A DNA stretch of 57,351 nt from CAZWVM01 sp964637705 (GTDB lineage: Bacteria > UBA8481), in the NCBI GenBank assembly GCA_964637705.1, contig CAZWVM010000003.1, positions 1-57,351 of the forward strand. The letters are read 5' to 3'. The notes beneath the pieces are model-generated. The model was given only the letters and a program-made list of their open reading frames with translations. It had not been told where the DNA came from and ran no database searches. Each line of letters opens with the position of its first letter. The stretch's first letter is position 1. A program made the translations under genes and the position numbers. Positions 24,965 to 33,819 of the stretch are shown here, in pieces.

Positions 24965-26229
24965 GTGACCAGGTCCTCCCGCGCGGCATGAACCTTCCGG
25001 ACCGCCTCGACGAGGCGATCCGCGGTCTCGTCGCTCACGTCGTACTGGCACGTCTCGAATCCCAGCCACTCCTTCTCGTGCATGCGCTCCGCCACGGGAC
25101 AGAGTCCCTTGTCATAACGCACGTTCGCGAGGGTGAAAGGCCAGCCCTCCCGGCCGATCGCGATGCGCCGCTGGAATACCGGCAGGAGATACAGGGGCCT
25201 CACGTAACCCGTGAAATGGGGGAAACCCTCGGCGGCAAGCGCCGCGCCGAATCGTTCCCGCGGGATCCCGAGAATCGTCTCATCGACCTTCAAGGCCCAG
25301 ATGTACGAGACATGGCGGCAGCCGGGGCGGACGACGGGCGGTGTCAGTCCTTCGAGCCCGGTCGTTCCTTCGCTGAGCCTCCGGGCGAGCCCTTCCCTTC
25401 GCCCCACGTGCTCGTCGATCCGCTCCAGCTGGGCGATCCCGACCGCGGCGGACAGCTCCGTCATCCTGAGGTTCATTCCGACGAGATTGGAGATATCCCC
25501 GATGCCCAGCGGCTCCACGACGTTCTCACCGTGGTTGCGGATCAACTGCAGCCGCCGCGCAAGGTCGTCATCCCTCGTGACGCAGATCCCGCCCTCGCCC
25601 GTGTGCACGTGCTTGTGGTAATTCAGGCTGAAGACGCCGATGTCGCCGATGGTGCCGGCGAAAGCGCCTTTCTCCTCGGCCAGCGGGGCCTGCGCGTTGT
25701 CCTCGACGAGGCGCAACCCGTGGTCCCGGCAGAGGGCGGCTAGCTCGGAGAGGCGGGCCGGATGCCCGAAGAGGTTGACGGCGAGAACCGCCTTCGTGCG
25801 CGGCGTGATCGCGGCGCGCACGGCGGCCGGGTCGAGGCAGAACGTCTCCGGCTCGATGTCCGCGAAGACGGGGATGCCGCCGTAGAAGAGCGGCGCCATG
25901 GCCGAGGCCGACATCCCGTAGGGCGGCATGATGACTTCGTCCCCGGGGCCGATGCCGACAGCGCCCAGGGCCGCCATCAATCCCGACGTGGCGGAGTTCA
26001 CCGTGATGGCGTGGGGCACGCCGAAACGCGCCGCCCAGAGCCGCTCGTATTCCTTCACCCGAGGGCCGCCCCAGAACTCGTCGCACCAGCTTCCATAGAA
26101 GCCGGAGAGCTTCCCCGAACGCATGACCTCGACCACGGCCTCGATCTCCGCCTCGCCCATCGATGGATACGGGGCGAGGGGCGCGGAGATGACCGGGGAG
26201 CCCCCGAGAAGGGCGAGGTGATTCTTCAC
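24961..26229 (-). CDS. DegT/DnrJ/EryC1-family sugar aminotransferase
   Basis: This 422-aa PLP enzyme has its cofactor lysine at residue 206 in SLNYHKHVHTGEGG and VEDNAQAPLAEEKG just before. The N-terminal SGFYGSWCDEFWGGPRVKE region is longer than in the region D paralogue, placing it in a different subfamily. GTG 26229 overlaps the acetyltransferase stop (GTGA). Amination followed by the neighbouring GNAT acetyltransferase would give an N-acylated amino sugar. Confidence 0.92.
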   Translation of the reverse strand: MKNHLALLGGSPVISAPLAPYPSMGEAEIEAVVEVMRSGKLSGFYGSWCDEFWGGPRVKEYERLWAARFGVPHAITVNSATSGLMAALGAVGIGPGDEVIMPPYGMSASAMAPLFYGGIPVFADIEPETFCLDPAAVRAAITPRTKAVLAVNLFGHPARLSELAALCRDHGLRLVEDNAQAPLAEEKGAFAGTIGDIGVFSLNYHKHVHTGEGGICVTRDDDLARRLQLIRNHGENVVEPLGIGDISNLVGMNLRMTELSAAVGIAQLERIDEHVGRREGLARRLSEGTTGLEGLTPPVVRPGCRHVSYIWALKVDETILGIPRERFGAALAAEGFPHFTGYVRPLYLLPVFQRRIAIGREGWPFTLANVRYDKGLCPVAERMHEKEWLGFETCQYDVSDETADRLVEAVRKVHAAREDLVT

Positions 26230-26768
26230 GCGTATCGTCCCGAGGCGAAGAGCGCACGGTGAACCATGTCCACCGCGCGCCCTTCCCAGACGACCTGCTT
26301 CCGGCGGATTCCGTCGTCGACCATCCCGGCCTTCTCCATGATCCTGAGCATGCCCGTGTTGACCTCGAGCGTTCCGGCCGTGACCTTGCGCATCCCGGCG
26401 CCCTGCAGGAGCCACGAGCAGACGGCGCTCCACGCCTCGAGCCCGTAGCCTCGGCCCCAGAGCGATTTTTCCCCGAGAAGGATTCCGACGTCCGCGACGC
26501 CGTTCGACTCGTCCACCCACGCGTTCATGTTGCCGATATGGCGGGCGCCTCCGCCGCGTTCCGTCAAGGCCCAGAAATGGTGCGGAGTCCCTTCGAAGGA
26601 ACTCCAGTAGGCGCGGCACGACTCGAGCGTGTGGCGGCGAAACCTCTGCTCGCTGTACCTCACGACCTCAGGGTCGTTGAGCCACTCGACGTAGGTCTCG
26701 GAAAGCAAAGACTCGGGGAACGGAGCGATCCGAAGCCGGGCGGTCTCGAGGACAGGCGACGTCGCCAT
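26226..26768 (-). CDS. GNAT-family N-acetyltransferase (PseH/RimJ-like)
   Basis: This 180-aa protein has ETARLRIAPF at its start, DVGILLGEKSLWGRGYG around residues 93-109 as the acetyl-CoA binding loop, and VNTGMLRIMEKAGM near the end. Its size and shape fit PseH-like enzymes that acetylate an amino sugar nucleotide, although ribosomal-protein acetyltransferases look similar. Its place between a GT-B-like gene and an aminotransferase favours the sugar role. ATG 26768 lies two bases after the upstream stop. Confidence 0.85.
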   Translation of the reverse strand: MATSPVLETARLRIAPFPESLLSETYVEWLNDPEVVRYSEQRFRRHTLESCRAYWSSFEGTPHHFWALTERGGGARHIGNMNAWVDESNGVADVGILLGEKSLWGRGYGLEAWSAVCSWLLQGAGMRKVTAGTLEVNTGMLRIMEKAGMVDDGIRRKQVVWEGRAVDMVHRALFASGRYA

Positions 26769-26770
26769 GG

Positions 26771-27883
26771 CTAGGAGATGAGTCCTTCGAGGAAACGCGC
26801 CATCGTCTCGAGAGCTCCCGGCGGGCAAGCCGCATCAACGAGCGCCGCATCCGGTTGATCCGCACCGTCAATGAGGCGCGGCAGGCGCTCGCGAAGCTCC
26901 GCGCGGGTCGTGACGCACGGGATGAGATCGGCGATCTCGGCGGGGAACCATCCCCGTTCCTCCTCGCGCGGCACGATGGAGAGGACGGGGCGGCCCATGA
27001 CCAGGGCCTCGACGAGCAGCGTCGAGGTCATGCCGACCACGAGGTCCGCGGCGAAGATCCACTCCAGGGACGATCCCCCCTGGCTGATGCCGTCGAAGTC
27101 GCGGAGGTAGGACTGGAAATCCCCGGGAACGTTCTTGGGATGAATGCGCAGGACGTGCCAGGGACGCCGGGAAAGCAGGCGCGCGGCATCCAGGAACTCC
27201 TCCATGACGATCTCGGTGCGCCCATCCTGCACTCCTCTTCCCTCCAAAGTGTAGTCCGCGGACCGTCGGTATTGAAGGGGATTCAGGCCTCCCGAAAGCT
27301 CGGCGGCGAAGAGAACGACCGGGCGGTCGGCGGGCGCGGCGGGCAGGAGCCGACGCCGAACCTCCTCGCGCCCCTCGCGCTCCATCGCAGCACGGGATCG
27401 GCGGATCGCGTCGAAATGGGGATTCCCGCAGACGACGACCCGGTCTTCGGGATGACCGAGCGCGACGAAATTCCGGCGCGTCGTTCCGTCGGGAACGAGG
27501 ATCCAGCGCGGCGCGAAGGCCAGGCCGCTCTCGCCCCGCCCTCGAAATCGGTGGGGCGCATTCATGGGAGCGTCGACCAGGCCCGCCGTCACGATCCCGG
27601 CACGATGCGCTTCGGCGACGAGAGCGAGCCCGGGCTGGTCGGGATTCTCGGCCGTCCCCGTCACGACGATTCGCGGTCGGGCCTCGCGGACAAGTTCCCC
27701 GGGACTCAGGCCCGGGGGCCAGGTCTCGAACGGGGTGCCCGAGGCCGCCAGTCGCTCGACGGCCTGCCCGCCCGCGACGAGACGGACGCGACGGTCACGC
27801 AGACGCGACGGCAGGTCCGCCACGATATTCGCGGCTCCCGGATCCTCGACATAGATGAGAAGATCGACCGGGGCTTCTACCAT
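26771..27883 (-). CDS. GT-B-fold glycosyltransferase-like protein
   Basis: This 370-aa protein begins VDLLIYVEDPGAANIVADL and carries late segments ADLVVGMTSTLLVEALVMG and RPVLSIVPREEE, which match the donor-binding half of GT-B enzymes and of the UDP-GlcNAc 2-epimerase fold. It also has VCGNPHFDAIRRS and HVLRIHPKNVPGDF, common in capsule and teichoic-acid-type transferases. No exact family can be fixed. Its ATG overlaps the end of the 42-aa ORF by seven bases, so translation is probably coupled. Confidence 0.75.
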   Translation of the reverse strand: MVEAPVDLLIYVEDPGAANIVADLPSRLRDRRVRLVAGGQAVERLAASGTPFETWPPGLSPGELVREARPRIVVTGTAENPDQPGLALVAEAHRAGIVTAGLVDAPMNAPHRFRGRGESGLAFAPRWILVPDGTTRRNFVALGHPEDRVVVCGNPHFDAIRRSRAAMEREGREEVRRRLLPAAPADRPVVLFAAELSGGLNPLQYRRSADYTLEGRGVQDGRTEIVMEEFLDAARLLSRRPWHVLRIHPKNVPGDFQSYLRDFDGISQGGSSLEWIFAADLVVGMTSTLLVEALVMGRPVLSIVPREEERGWFPAEIADLIPCVTTRAELRERLPRLIDGADQPDAALVDAACPPGALETMARFLEGLIS

Positions 27884-28005
27884 AGCGGGTAGATGTTCTC
27901 CGACCGCGCGGGCGCGGCGGGTTCTCCGAGGGAACGTGCGCGCCGGGACCATCGAGCGACCCAGCGTCGCAAGGTCGCGCGGCAGAGGAGGAGCAGGATC
28001 CTCAC
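27877..28005 (-). CDS. Unrecognised 42-aa mini-protein
   Basis: GTG 28005 overlaps the SGNH stop as GTGA, and its TAG overlaps the start of the next gene (ATGGTAG), so it fills exactly the gap between two genes. The protein has a short hydrophobic start (RILLLLCRATL), an arginine-rich middle (RRWVARWSRRAR) and the tail SENIYPLW. I do not recognise it. It resembles the 38-aa ORF at 12525-12641 in size, SGNH neighbour, basic stretch and aromatic tail. The perfect fit between neighbouring genes argues that it is translated. Confidence 0.5.
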   Translation of the reverse strand: MRILLLLCRATLRRWVARWSRRARSLGEPAAPARSENIYPLW

Positions 28006-29924
28006 GGGGCCGACACCGCGGCCGGGCACGCGGGCTGCCGGCGGGACAGCCGCCCGACCTCGTCCCCCAGCGCCGCGAGCCTCTCCCGCGCCCGGGTGCG
28101 CGTCGATTCCTCGTCCGCGATCGCGTCGATCATGACGAGCGACTCGGCGGCCGCGGCGATGCCCTCGCGGTCGAGGAAGATCCATTCCGACGAGGGGGTT
28201 CCGAACCAGAGCGCCTCGCGGAAGAACCACGAGCGGCTCGTGCGCCAGCGGTTTCCCGGCTGGTGCCCCTCGCCCAGCGCCCGCGCGATCCGCGCCTCGA
28301 TGCGATCGAATATCGCACCGCTCTTCAATCCGTCCTCCACCGCCTCCTTCAGGGCTCGCTTCTCGAGGCAGCACTCGGAAACGCCGATCGCGTGAATCCA
28401 CGACTCCAGTCGATCGGGACGCGGCAGGATCGGATCGAGGTTCGGAGCCGCCTTCACGGCGTTGTTTCTCGCCTCCCCGTCGGCCAGGACGGAGGCTCCC
28501 AGCCGCAGGCGGTAGAAGGAAGGCGCCGCGCCGAGATCGGTGGGCTCCTCCGGGGGCGCGAAGGCGAGCAGCCGGGACCATCCGAGAAACGGGTGGGCCA
28601 GGACATCGAGCCCGCCCCGGTCCACGCCGTCGGGAAGAGGCGCGAGTCCCGATTGCGCGGCGAGAATCCGTTCATACGGGACGGCGCGCGATCGATCGGC
28701 GAGCGAGGCCGGCCGCGGATCCGGCGGTGAGACCCTCAGGTGGAAATGATCGAAGAAGTCCTCGTCGCCCCCCAGGGCGTAATCGGGATTGCCGTAGCGG
28801 TACTCGACCAGGCTGGCGCATGGGTCACCGGTCGGCGAGGCCGATTCCCCCTGCGAAAGCCGTTCCTCGATCGCCTCCGCGATCTTGCCGTGGCCCGCGG
28901 GCGTCGGATGGCAATAGTCCATCACGTCATCAGGCTCGAGGAGCTCCGCGAGATCGAGGTAGGAAAGATCCGGCCCCGCGCATGCGTCGGCGACGCGGCG
29001 CGCGGCCTCCCGGTGCGCGGACGAGATGCGGTAGGAGCCCCGGTCGTCATCCAGGACGGCGGCCGCCGTGCGCTCCGCCGCATCGGCGAAGCCGAGCTTC
29101 CGCAAGGCCAGCGCCTTGTTGAATCGCGAGACCAGGGCGAGGGGTGTTTCTTCCGCCGCCGCGCGCCGGCAGAGACCCAGGGCTCTCTCGGCGTCCCCCC
29201 GCGAGAAGGCGATCTCCGCCTCGTTGTTCCAGGCGACGCAGCGGGCCGTCGGGCCGCCCTCCGCGCGGATCTTCCGGTAGAGCCACTGCGCCGCCTCCAG
29301 GTGGCCGGCCTGGTGCTCCGAGAGCGCGTGGGGCAATTCGGACCCGCCGGAGGCCGCGAAAGGATGATGCTCGGCGCCTCCGAAGACGCGCAGGAAGAGC
29401 GCGGAGGGAAAGTGGTTGGCCGGCGGAAACCAGCGCTGGCCGAAGGGATTCAGGAGGATGACGCGAAGGCGGCGGCGGCGCGCGCGGCGCACGAGGTCGC
29501 CCAGGTTCGCCTCGAACTCGTCAGGCGCGACGCAGGGCAGGGTCTCGACGAAGGAGGTCCGGGACGTGAATTCGTAGGGCGAGGAGCGAACGCTCCAGGG
29601 ATTGAGCGACTGGTACCACGGCTGGATCGCCCGCCGCAGGATCGGCGCGAGGAAAGGAAAACGCGGCTTCAAGGGTCCGAATCCGCTCGCGTCGCAATGA
29701 CCAAGGCAGATCACCACCGCGTCCCCGGGCTCCAGGTCGCGCGCGAGCCCGTCGAAGAGAGCGACGGCATCGGCCGATGTCATCCCGACGAGGGCGGCGT
29801 TGATCACGCGCCGGGGGAGTCGGCCTCGACCGAGAATTTCCGGGAACGTCTCCGCCACCACCCCGAGGCTCGCGGCGGCGGAATCGCCGATCACCATGAC
29901 GGCGGGCCGGCGAAGTCCCGTCAA
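28002..29924 (-). CDS. SGNH-hydrolase-type protein with helical-repeat insertion
   Basis: This 640-aa protein has MVIGDSAAASLG with the candidate serine at residue 15, LGHCD at 74-78 where GxND is expected, and DYCHPTPAGHG at 336-346 for the Asp-His pair. Residues 200-315 between these blocks are helical and TPR-like (ARCVAWNNEAEIAF, SRFNKALALRKLGF). The C-terminal 280 residues match nothing I know. Start TTG 29924 shares TTGA with the upstream stop; ATG 29897 is the alternative. It may modify acyl groups on the glycan. Confidence 0.72.
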   Translation of the reverse strand: MTGLRRPAVMVIGDSAAASLGVVAETFPEILGRGRLPRRVINAALVGMTSADAVALFDGLARDLEPGDAVVICLGHCDASGFGPLKPRFPFLAPILRRAIQPWYQSLNPWSVRSSPYEFTSRTSFVETLPCVAPDEFEANLGDLVRRARRRRLRVILLNPFGQRWFPPANHFPSALFLRVFGGAEHHPFAASGGSELPHALSEHQAGHLEAAQWLYRKIRAEGGPTARCVAWNNEAEIAFSRGDAERALGLCRRAAAEETPLALVSRFNKALALRKLGFADAAERTAAAVLDDDRGSYRISSAHREAARRVADACAGPDLSYLDLAELLEPDDVMDYCHPTPAGHGKIAEAIEERLSQGESASPTGDPCASLVEYRYGNPDYALGGDEDFFDHFHLRVSPPDPRPASLADRSRAVPYERILAAQSGLAPLPDGVDRGGLDVLAHPFLGWSRLLAFAPPEEPTDLGAAPSFYRLRLGASVLADGEARNNAVKAAPNLDPILPRPDRLESWIHAIGVSECCLEKRALKEAVEDGLKSGAIFDRIEARIARALGEGHQPGNRWRTSRSWFFREALWFGTPSSEWIFLDREGIAAAAESLVMIDAIADEESTRTRARERLAALGDEVGRLSRRQPACPAAVSAP

Positions 29925-30970
29925 GCCCGGATCCGTTCCGCGATGGCCCGGGCGAGGTCCTCGTTCCCGGCATCGGTCATGTGGAAATCGTCGATGAAAC
30001 AGGTCTCGTCGCGGAAGGGCACGGAGTTCCCGTCGAGGAAGGGGATTCCGCGGCGCGCGGCCAGGGCCGTCACATCGTCGCGCAGGCGCGGGTAGAGGGC
30101 CCCGATCACGAGTCGCTGGCACCGGCTCGCGGCCGGCATCCGCGCCAGCGCGATTTCGAAATACGCGTTCTCGGTCGCGTTTGCTTTCTTCGCCAGGGGA
30201 AGCCGCGGGTTGAAGACGTAGAGAAAGGAGGCGGGCGCGATCCGCGACCAGATCTCCATCTGCCGGTCGACGGCCTCGAGGCACCGCGCGTAACCCTCCG
30301 TGACGAGAGGCATCGCAACGAGGCGCTCGATCTCCGCCGCGGATGGTTCGGGGCCGAGCGACTCCGAGATCTCCTTGAACCCCTCCACGCGCTCCTCGAC
30401 TCCCTCGGGCGCGCCCGTCCAGTCCGCGAATCCGTTCTCCTTCTCGAAGGGGAACGGCAGGAGCGGGGTGAAACGGCGGGAACTGCCGAGGTGCAGGAGC
30501 AGGTCATTGGCGCCGGAGAGCGTCACCAGGTGATCGACGGTCCTGCCCGCGAAGAGATACATCAGGATCTCGACGAGACCGTTGCAGGCCCCCACCCCGC
30601 CGTTCCAGAAGAACGTGCCGGGCCGCAGCCGGTTCAGCGCGTTGTTCAGGGTTCCCTCGTCCGAGGCCGCTCCCGTCCCGAACACGACCGATCCGCCCGT
30701 CACCAGGCCCGTGCTCGCCGTGCGGGACCGGAACTCCTCGTACGTCACCCGCCTCCCGCCCTGGAAGCTGAAGCGAAAACCGTGCTCGTCGGTGTTGATC
30801 ATCGCCGAGGAGAAGGAAGGGGGCATCTGGCTCATGAGATACGGCAGGAAACGATACGTCTTTCCCATCTCGAGGTAAGGCTGGAAGAGGGACTGGAGAC
30901 GGGCCACGTCCTCGCGCTTGAAGCGACCCGGCGACTCGGGCGTGGGAATGCCCGCGCGCTCGCCGCTCAT
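29921..30970 (-). CDS. SGNH/GDSL-like hydrolase
   Basis: This 349-aa protein has TGGSVVFGTGAASDEGT at residues 91-107 (block I serine), LSGANDLLLHL around 151-161 (block III with Asn155) and DDFHMTDAGN near the end (Asp-His). All SGNH blocks are therefore present, so it is likely active. Proteins of this type in glycan loci act as O-acetyl or other acyl esterases or transferases. It has no visible signal peptide. ATG 30970 overlaps the DUF4910 gene stop (ATGA). Confidence 0.82.
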   Translation of the reverse strand: MSGERAGIPTPESPGRFKREDVARLQSLFQPYLEMGKTYRFLPYLMSQMPPSFSSAMINTDEHGFRFSFQGGRRVTYEEFRSRTASTGLVTGGSVVFGTGAASDEGTLNNALNRLRPGTFFWNGGVGACNGLVEILMYLFAGRTVDHLVTLSGANDLLLHLGSSRRFTPLLPFPFEKENGFADWTGAPEGVEERVEGFKEISESLGPEPSAAEIERLVAMPLVTEGYARCLEAVDRQMEIWSRIAPASFLYVFNPRLPLAKKANATENAYFEIALARMPAASRCQRLVIGALYPRLRDDVTALAARRGIPFLDGNSVPFRDETCFIDDFHMTDAGNEDLARAIAERIRA

Positions 30971-32364
30971 CGCGCCGCCGCGTCGGCCCGGCGCGAGATC
31001 GGCCGACGGGGCAAGTCCACGGGGCGGGAGACGACCAGCCCCTTCTCCTCGAACCTCGCCAGGTAGTCGCGCAGGGGTCCAAAGGGCAGGCCGAAGCGCT
31101 CCGCGATATCGAGGCAGGTCGTCGTGCCGTCGAAGAGCCGGTAGAGCGCGTCGGACATGTGGCCCCAGGCGTCGGCATCGGGAGCGAGGTTCTTCTCGAT
31201 CGCGGGATCGAAGCGCTCGTAGTACAGCCGGTAGTCGGGGCTGGAGAGGCAGGGGAACCCGTCGAAGGTTCGCTCGAACGAGGCGTTTCGTTCGAGAATG
31301 TCGACGAACCGTTTGAGAACATCGAGAAACGCGGCGAGGTCCGTCGGATCGAGGCGGTCCGGCGTATCGAGGTTGGTGTGGTATTCGGGGAAATGCCCGG
31401 GCTGGCCGAGCGTGCAGGAGAGCTGGGCGAAGGGCACCTCGTGGCCCGGAGCCTCCCAGACCGTTTCGTCGTTCCCCACCCCGCCGCGGAACCCGGTGAT
31501 GCGCCAGCCTCGCGGATGGGCGCGAACGGCGTTCGCGAGGGCTGCATCGATGGGGTGGCCCCCGAAGAGCGTGGTGGAGGCCACGATGCCTCCTCCCGTC
31601 GATGGCATCTCCGTGAAAACTCCTCCCGCGATCCGCTCGATCTCCTCGCGGGGCCTGTCGCGCAGGTAGAAGACCGTGCCGACGTGTTCCGGGGCGACGA
31701 GCAACCGGTAGGTATAGCGCGTCGTTCTCGTCGCGAGCCACTGGAAGAGCCGGGTGAGCACGGCCACGCCGGCCATGCCGTCGTTGGCCATGCCGGGATG
31801 ACAGTTGTGCGCCTGGAAGACGATGGTGCGGTCGCTCGAACCGCGATGCTCGAAATCGCCGAGAAGCATCTCGCCGGCCTCGAAGGTCGTCTCCAGCCTC
31901 ACTTCGTAACGGCCCGGCCCGAGCGTCTCGTAGACCCGGTGCGGCACCGAGAGGGCCCAGTCCGCGTCCCAGGGCCGATACAGCCAGATGGCGTGATACA
32001 GGATCGCTTCGGGCTGGGCCGGCACGGTGACGAGATGAGCCTTCAGTTCCTCCCAGGAGATCTCCCCCGCGAAGGATTTCGAGTAGGCGGCGACGCCGAG
32101 CACGTGGGACGTTCCGTCGAAGAGGATCTCCCCGTCGCGCCGGATCTCGGCGCGGCGCACGCGCCAGAGGCGGGGCACTTCCCACCCCATGTGCTTCTCG
32201 CCTGAAGGATATCGTTGGATGCGAAGAGGTACCTCTCGGCCCAGCCGCTCGAAGAAAGCCGCGTTCTCCTCGGCCACGATGCTGGTGCGAAAAGAGCAGA
32301 GATCCCGGGTCAGCTCGAGGATCCCGATACCCTCGTCGCACTTCGTCTGTCGGTCGTCGCTCAC
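30967..32364 (-). CDS. DUF4910/M28-like aminopeptidase-type protein
   Basis: This 465-aa protein has zinc-site motifs of the M28-like DUF4910 family: HNCHPGMANDGMAG at residues 186-199 and FPEYHTNLDTPD further on. The early part has MGWEVPRLWRVRRAEI, typical of the family's N-terminal domain. The last 70 residues look like a small winged helix (TTCLDIAERFGLPFGPLRDY). Family members are frequent in capsule and O-antigen loci, but their reaction is not established. GTG 32364 is chosen because a TATCAT box ends nine bases before it. It heads region E. Confidence 0.82.
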   Translation of the reverse strand: MSDDRQTKCDEGIGILELTRDLCSFRTSIVAEENAAFFERLGREVPLRIQRYPSGEKHMGWEVPRLWRVRRAEIRRDGEILFDGTSHVLGVAAYSKSFAGEISWEELKAHLVTVPAQPEAILYHAIWLYRPWDADWALSVPHRVYETLGPGRYEVRLETTFEAGEMLLGDFEHRGSSDRTIVFQAHNCHPGMANDGMAGVAVLTRLFQWLATRTTRYTYRLLVAPEHVGTVFYLRDRPREEIERIAGGVFTEMPSTGGGIVASTTLFGGHPIDAALANAVRAHPRGWRITGFRGGVGNDETVWEAPGHEVPFAQLSCTLGQPGHFPEYHTNLDTPDRLDPTDLAAFLDVLKRFVDILERNASFERTFDGFPCLSSPDYRLYYERFDPAIEKNLAPDADAWGHMSDALYRLFDGTTTCLDIAERFGLPFGPLRDYLARFEEKGLVVSRPVDLPRRPISRRADAAAR

Positions 32365-32373
32365 GCTCTCGAA

Positions 32374-32402
32374 ATGATACGCCCGTCCGGTATCCGCGAC
32401 AA
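32374..32402 (-). promoter_or_regulatory. Leaderless-type promoter of region E
   Basis: On the minus strand: TTGTCG (32397-32402), a 17-base spacer, TATCAT (32374-32379), then nine bases to GTG 32364. It supports that start over an upstream GTG at 32424. Confidence 0.6.
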
Positions 32403-32444
32403 CATCGAGCGCAATTGAAAACACGTGGATCGGATCGTGATGGA

Positions 32445-32473
32445 TTCAACTTCGGGGCTTCCGGGTGTAACAT
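32445..32473 (+). promoter_or_regulatory. Leaderless-type promoter of the 32482 gene
   Basis: TTCAAC (32445-32450), a 17-base spacer, TAACAT (32468-32473), then eight bases to ATG 32482. It diverges from the region E promoter across about 40 bp. Confidence 0.5.
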
Positions 32474-32481
32474 GGGCGCGC

Positions 32482-33810
32482 ATGAGGATCCTGCAAATCA
32501 GCACGTCCGATCGCACGGGAGGCGCCGCCCAGGTCGCCTGGCGACTGCACCGCTCCTTCCGCGCCCGGGGACACGACGCCTGGATGGTGGTCGGGACCAG
32601 GACCACGGACGACGGGAACGTCGTGCGCATCCCGAACCGGGAGAGCCGGTCGGCCTGGGCCCGCGGATGCTATGGTCTCCGGGATCTCCTCCGCGCGCGC
32701 GGCCTCGGCATCGATCCCGTCGGCCGGGCCCTCAAGTTCCTCGGCGAGCCGGCACGATGGTCCGCGAAGAGCGCGGGACGCGAGGACTTTTCCTATCCCG
32801 GCACGGCCTCGCTGGATCGCCTTCTTCCCTCCCCCGTCGACGTGATCCATGCACACAACCTGCACGGGGATTACTTCGACCTACGCTTCCTTCCCTCGCT
32901 CTCCCGCTCGCGCCCGTTCTTCATGACCCTCCACGACGCCTGGCTTCTCTCCGGCCACTGCGCCCACTCCTTCGCGTGCGAACGCTGGCGCACCGGGTGC
33001 GGATCCTGCCCGGACCTCTCGATCCCGCCCGCTGTTCCCCGCGACGGCACGGCCGAAAACTGGAGGGAGAAGGCGCGCATCTCCGCCGCCAGCCGGCTGC
33101 ACATCGCGACACCGAGTTCCTGGCTCATGGACAAGGTCAAGGATTCGCACCTGATGAGTGGTTCTCCCTCCCTGAGGGTGATTCCGAACGGGATCGACCT
33201 CGCGGTCTTCCGCCCCGGCTCCGGCCGCGACGAGGCACGGCGATCGCTCGGTCTTTCGCCCGACGCGCCGATCCTCCTCTTCACCGCCGACAGCATCCGC
33301 GACAATCCCTGGAAGGATTTCCGGATGCTCGGGGAGACGGTGGACCGCCTGGGCGCCCGGGGCCTGCCGATTCTCTGCCTCGCCGTCGGCGACACCGGCG
33401 CACCCGTCGTAACGGGATCCGCCGAGATCCGGTTCATCCCTCTCGTCGCCGATCCCGCGCTGATGGCCCGCTACTACGCCGCCGCCGACCTCTACCTGCA
33501 CCCCTCGCGCGCCGACACCTTTCCCACCTCGGTCATCGAGGCCCTGGCTTCGGGGACCCCGGTCATCGCCTCGCGGGTCGGCGGCATTCCCGAGCAGGTG
33601 AAGGAAGGCGTCACGGGACATCTCGTGACGCCGGGCGATGCGGAGGCGATGGCGGAATACGCGGCCCGGTTGCTCGGGGATCCGGCTCTCAAGCGGGGCT
33701 TGGGCGAAGAGGCGGCGCGCGATGCGGCCCGGCGTTTCTCCCTCGAGGACCATGTTCGAACGACGCTCGACTGGTACGCGGAGGTCCGCGCGGCATTCTC
33801 CGCGGGCTGA
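32482..33810 (+). CDS. GT4-family glycosyltransferase
   Basis: This 442-aa GT-B enzyme begins MRILQISTSDRTGGAAQVAW, the classic GT4 glycine-rich acceptor loop, and has MTLHDAWLLSGHCAH and IPNGIDLAVFRPG in the middle. The donor half has LHPSRADTFPTSVIEALASG, with the conserved acidic residues, near residues 335-354. The CAHSFACERWRTGCGSCPD stretch is a cysteine-rich insertion common in this branch. It is the only gene in its unit and faces the last gene of region G, nine bases away. Confidence 0.92.
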   Translation: MRILQISTSDRTGGAAQVAWRLHRSFRARGHDAWMVVGTRTTDDGNVVRIPNRESRSAWARGCYGLRDLLRARGLGIDPVGRALKFLGEPARWSAKSAGREDFSYPGTASLDRLLPSPVDVIHAHNLHGDYFDLRFLPSLSRSRPFFMTLHDAWLLSGHCAHSFACERWRTGCGSCPDLSIPPAVPRDGTAENWREKARISAASRLHIATPSSWLMDKVKDSHLMSGSPSLRVIPNGIDLAVFRPGSGRDEARRSLGLSPDAPILLFTADSIRDNPWKDFRMLGETVDRLGARGLPILCLAVGDTGAPVVTGSAEIRFIPLVADPALMARYYAAADLYLHPSRADTFPTSVIEALASGTPVIASRVGGIPEQVKEGVTGHLVTPGDAEAMAEYAARLLGDPALKRGLGEEAARDAARRFSLEDHVRTTLDWYAEVRAAFSAG

Positions 33811-33819
33811 GTAGCGGCC

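Noticed and set aside
28740..30095. 451-codon plus-strand frame opposite the SGNH genes
   Set aside because: It has no recognisable motif and lies antisense to two genes with clear SGNH blocks. Long antisense frames are expected at this GC content.
32365..32424. GTG 32424 as start of the DUF4910 gene
   Set aside because: A TTGTCG-N17-TATCAT promoter lies between this GTG and the one at 32364, so the upstream codon would not be transcribed from it.
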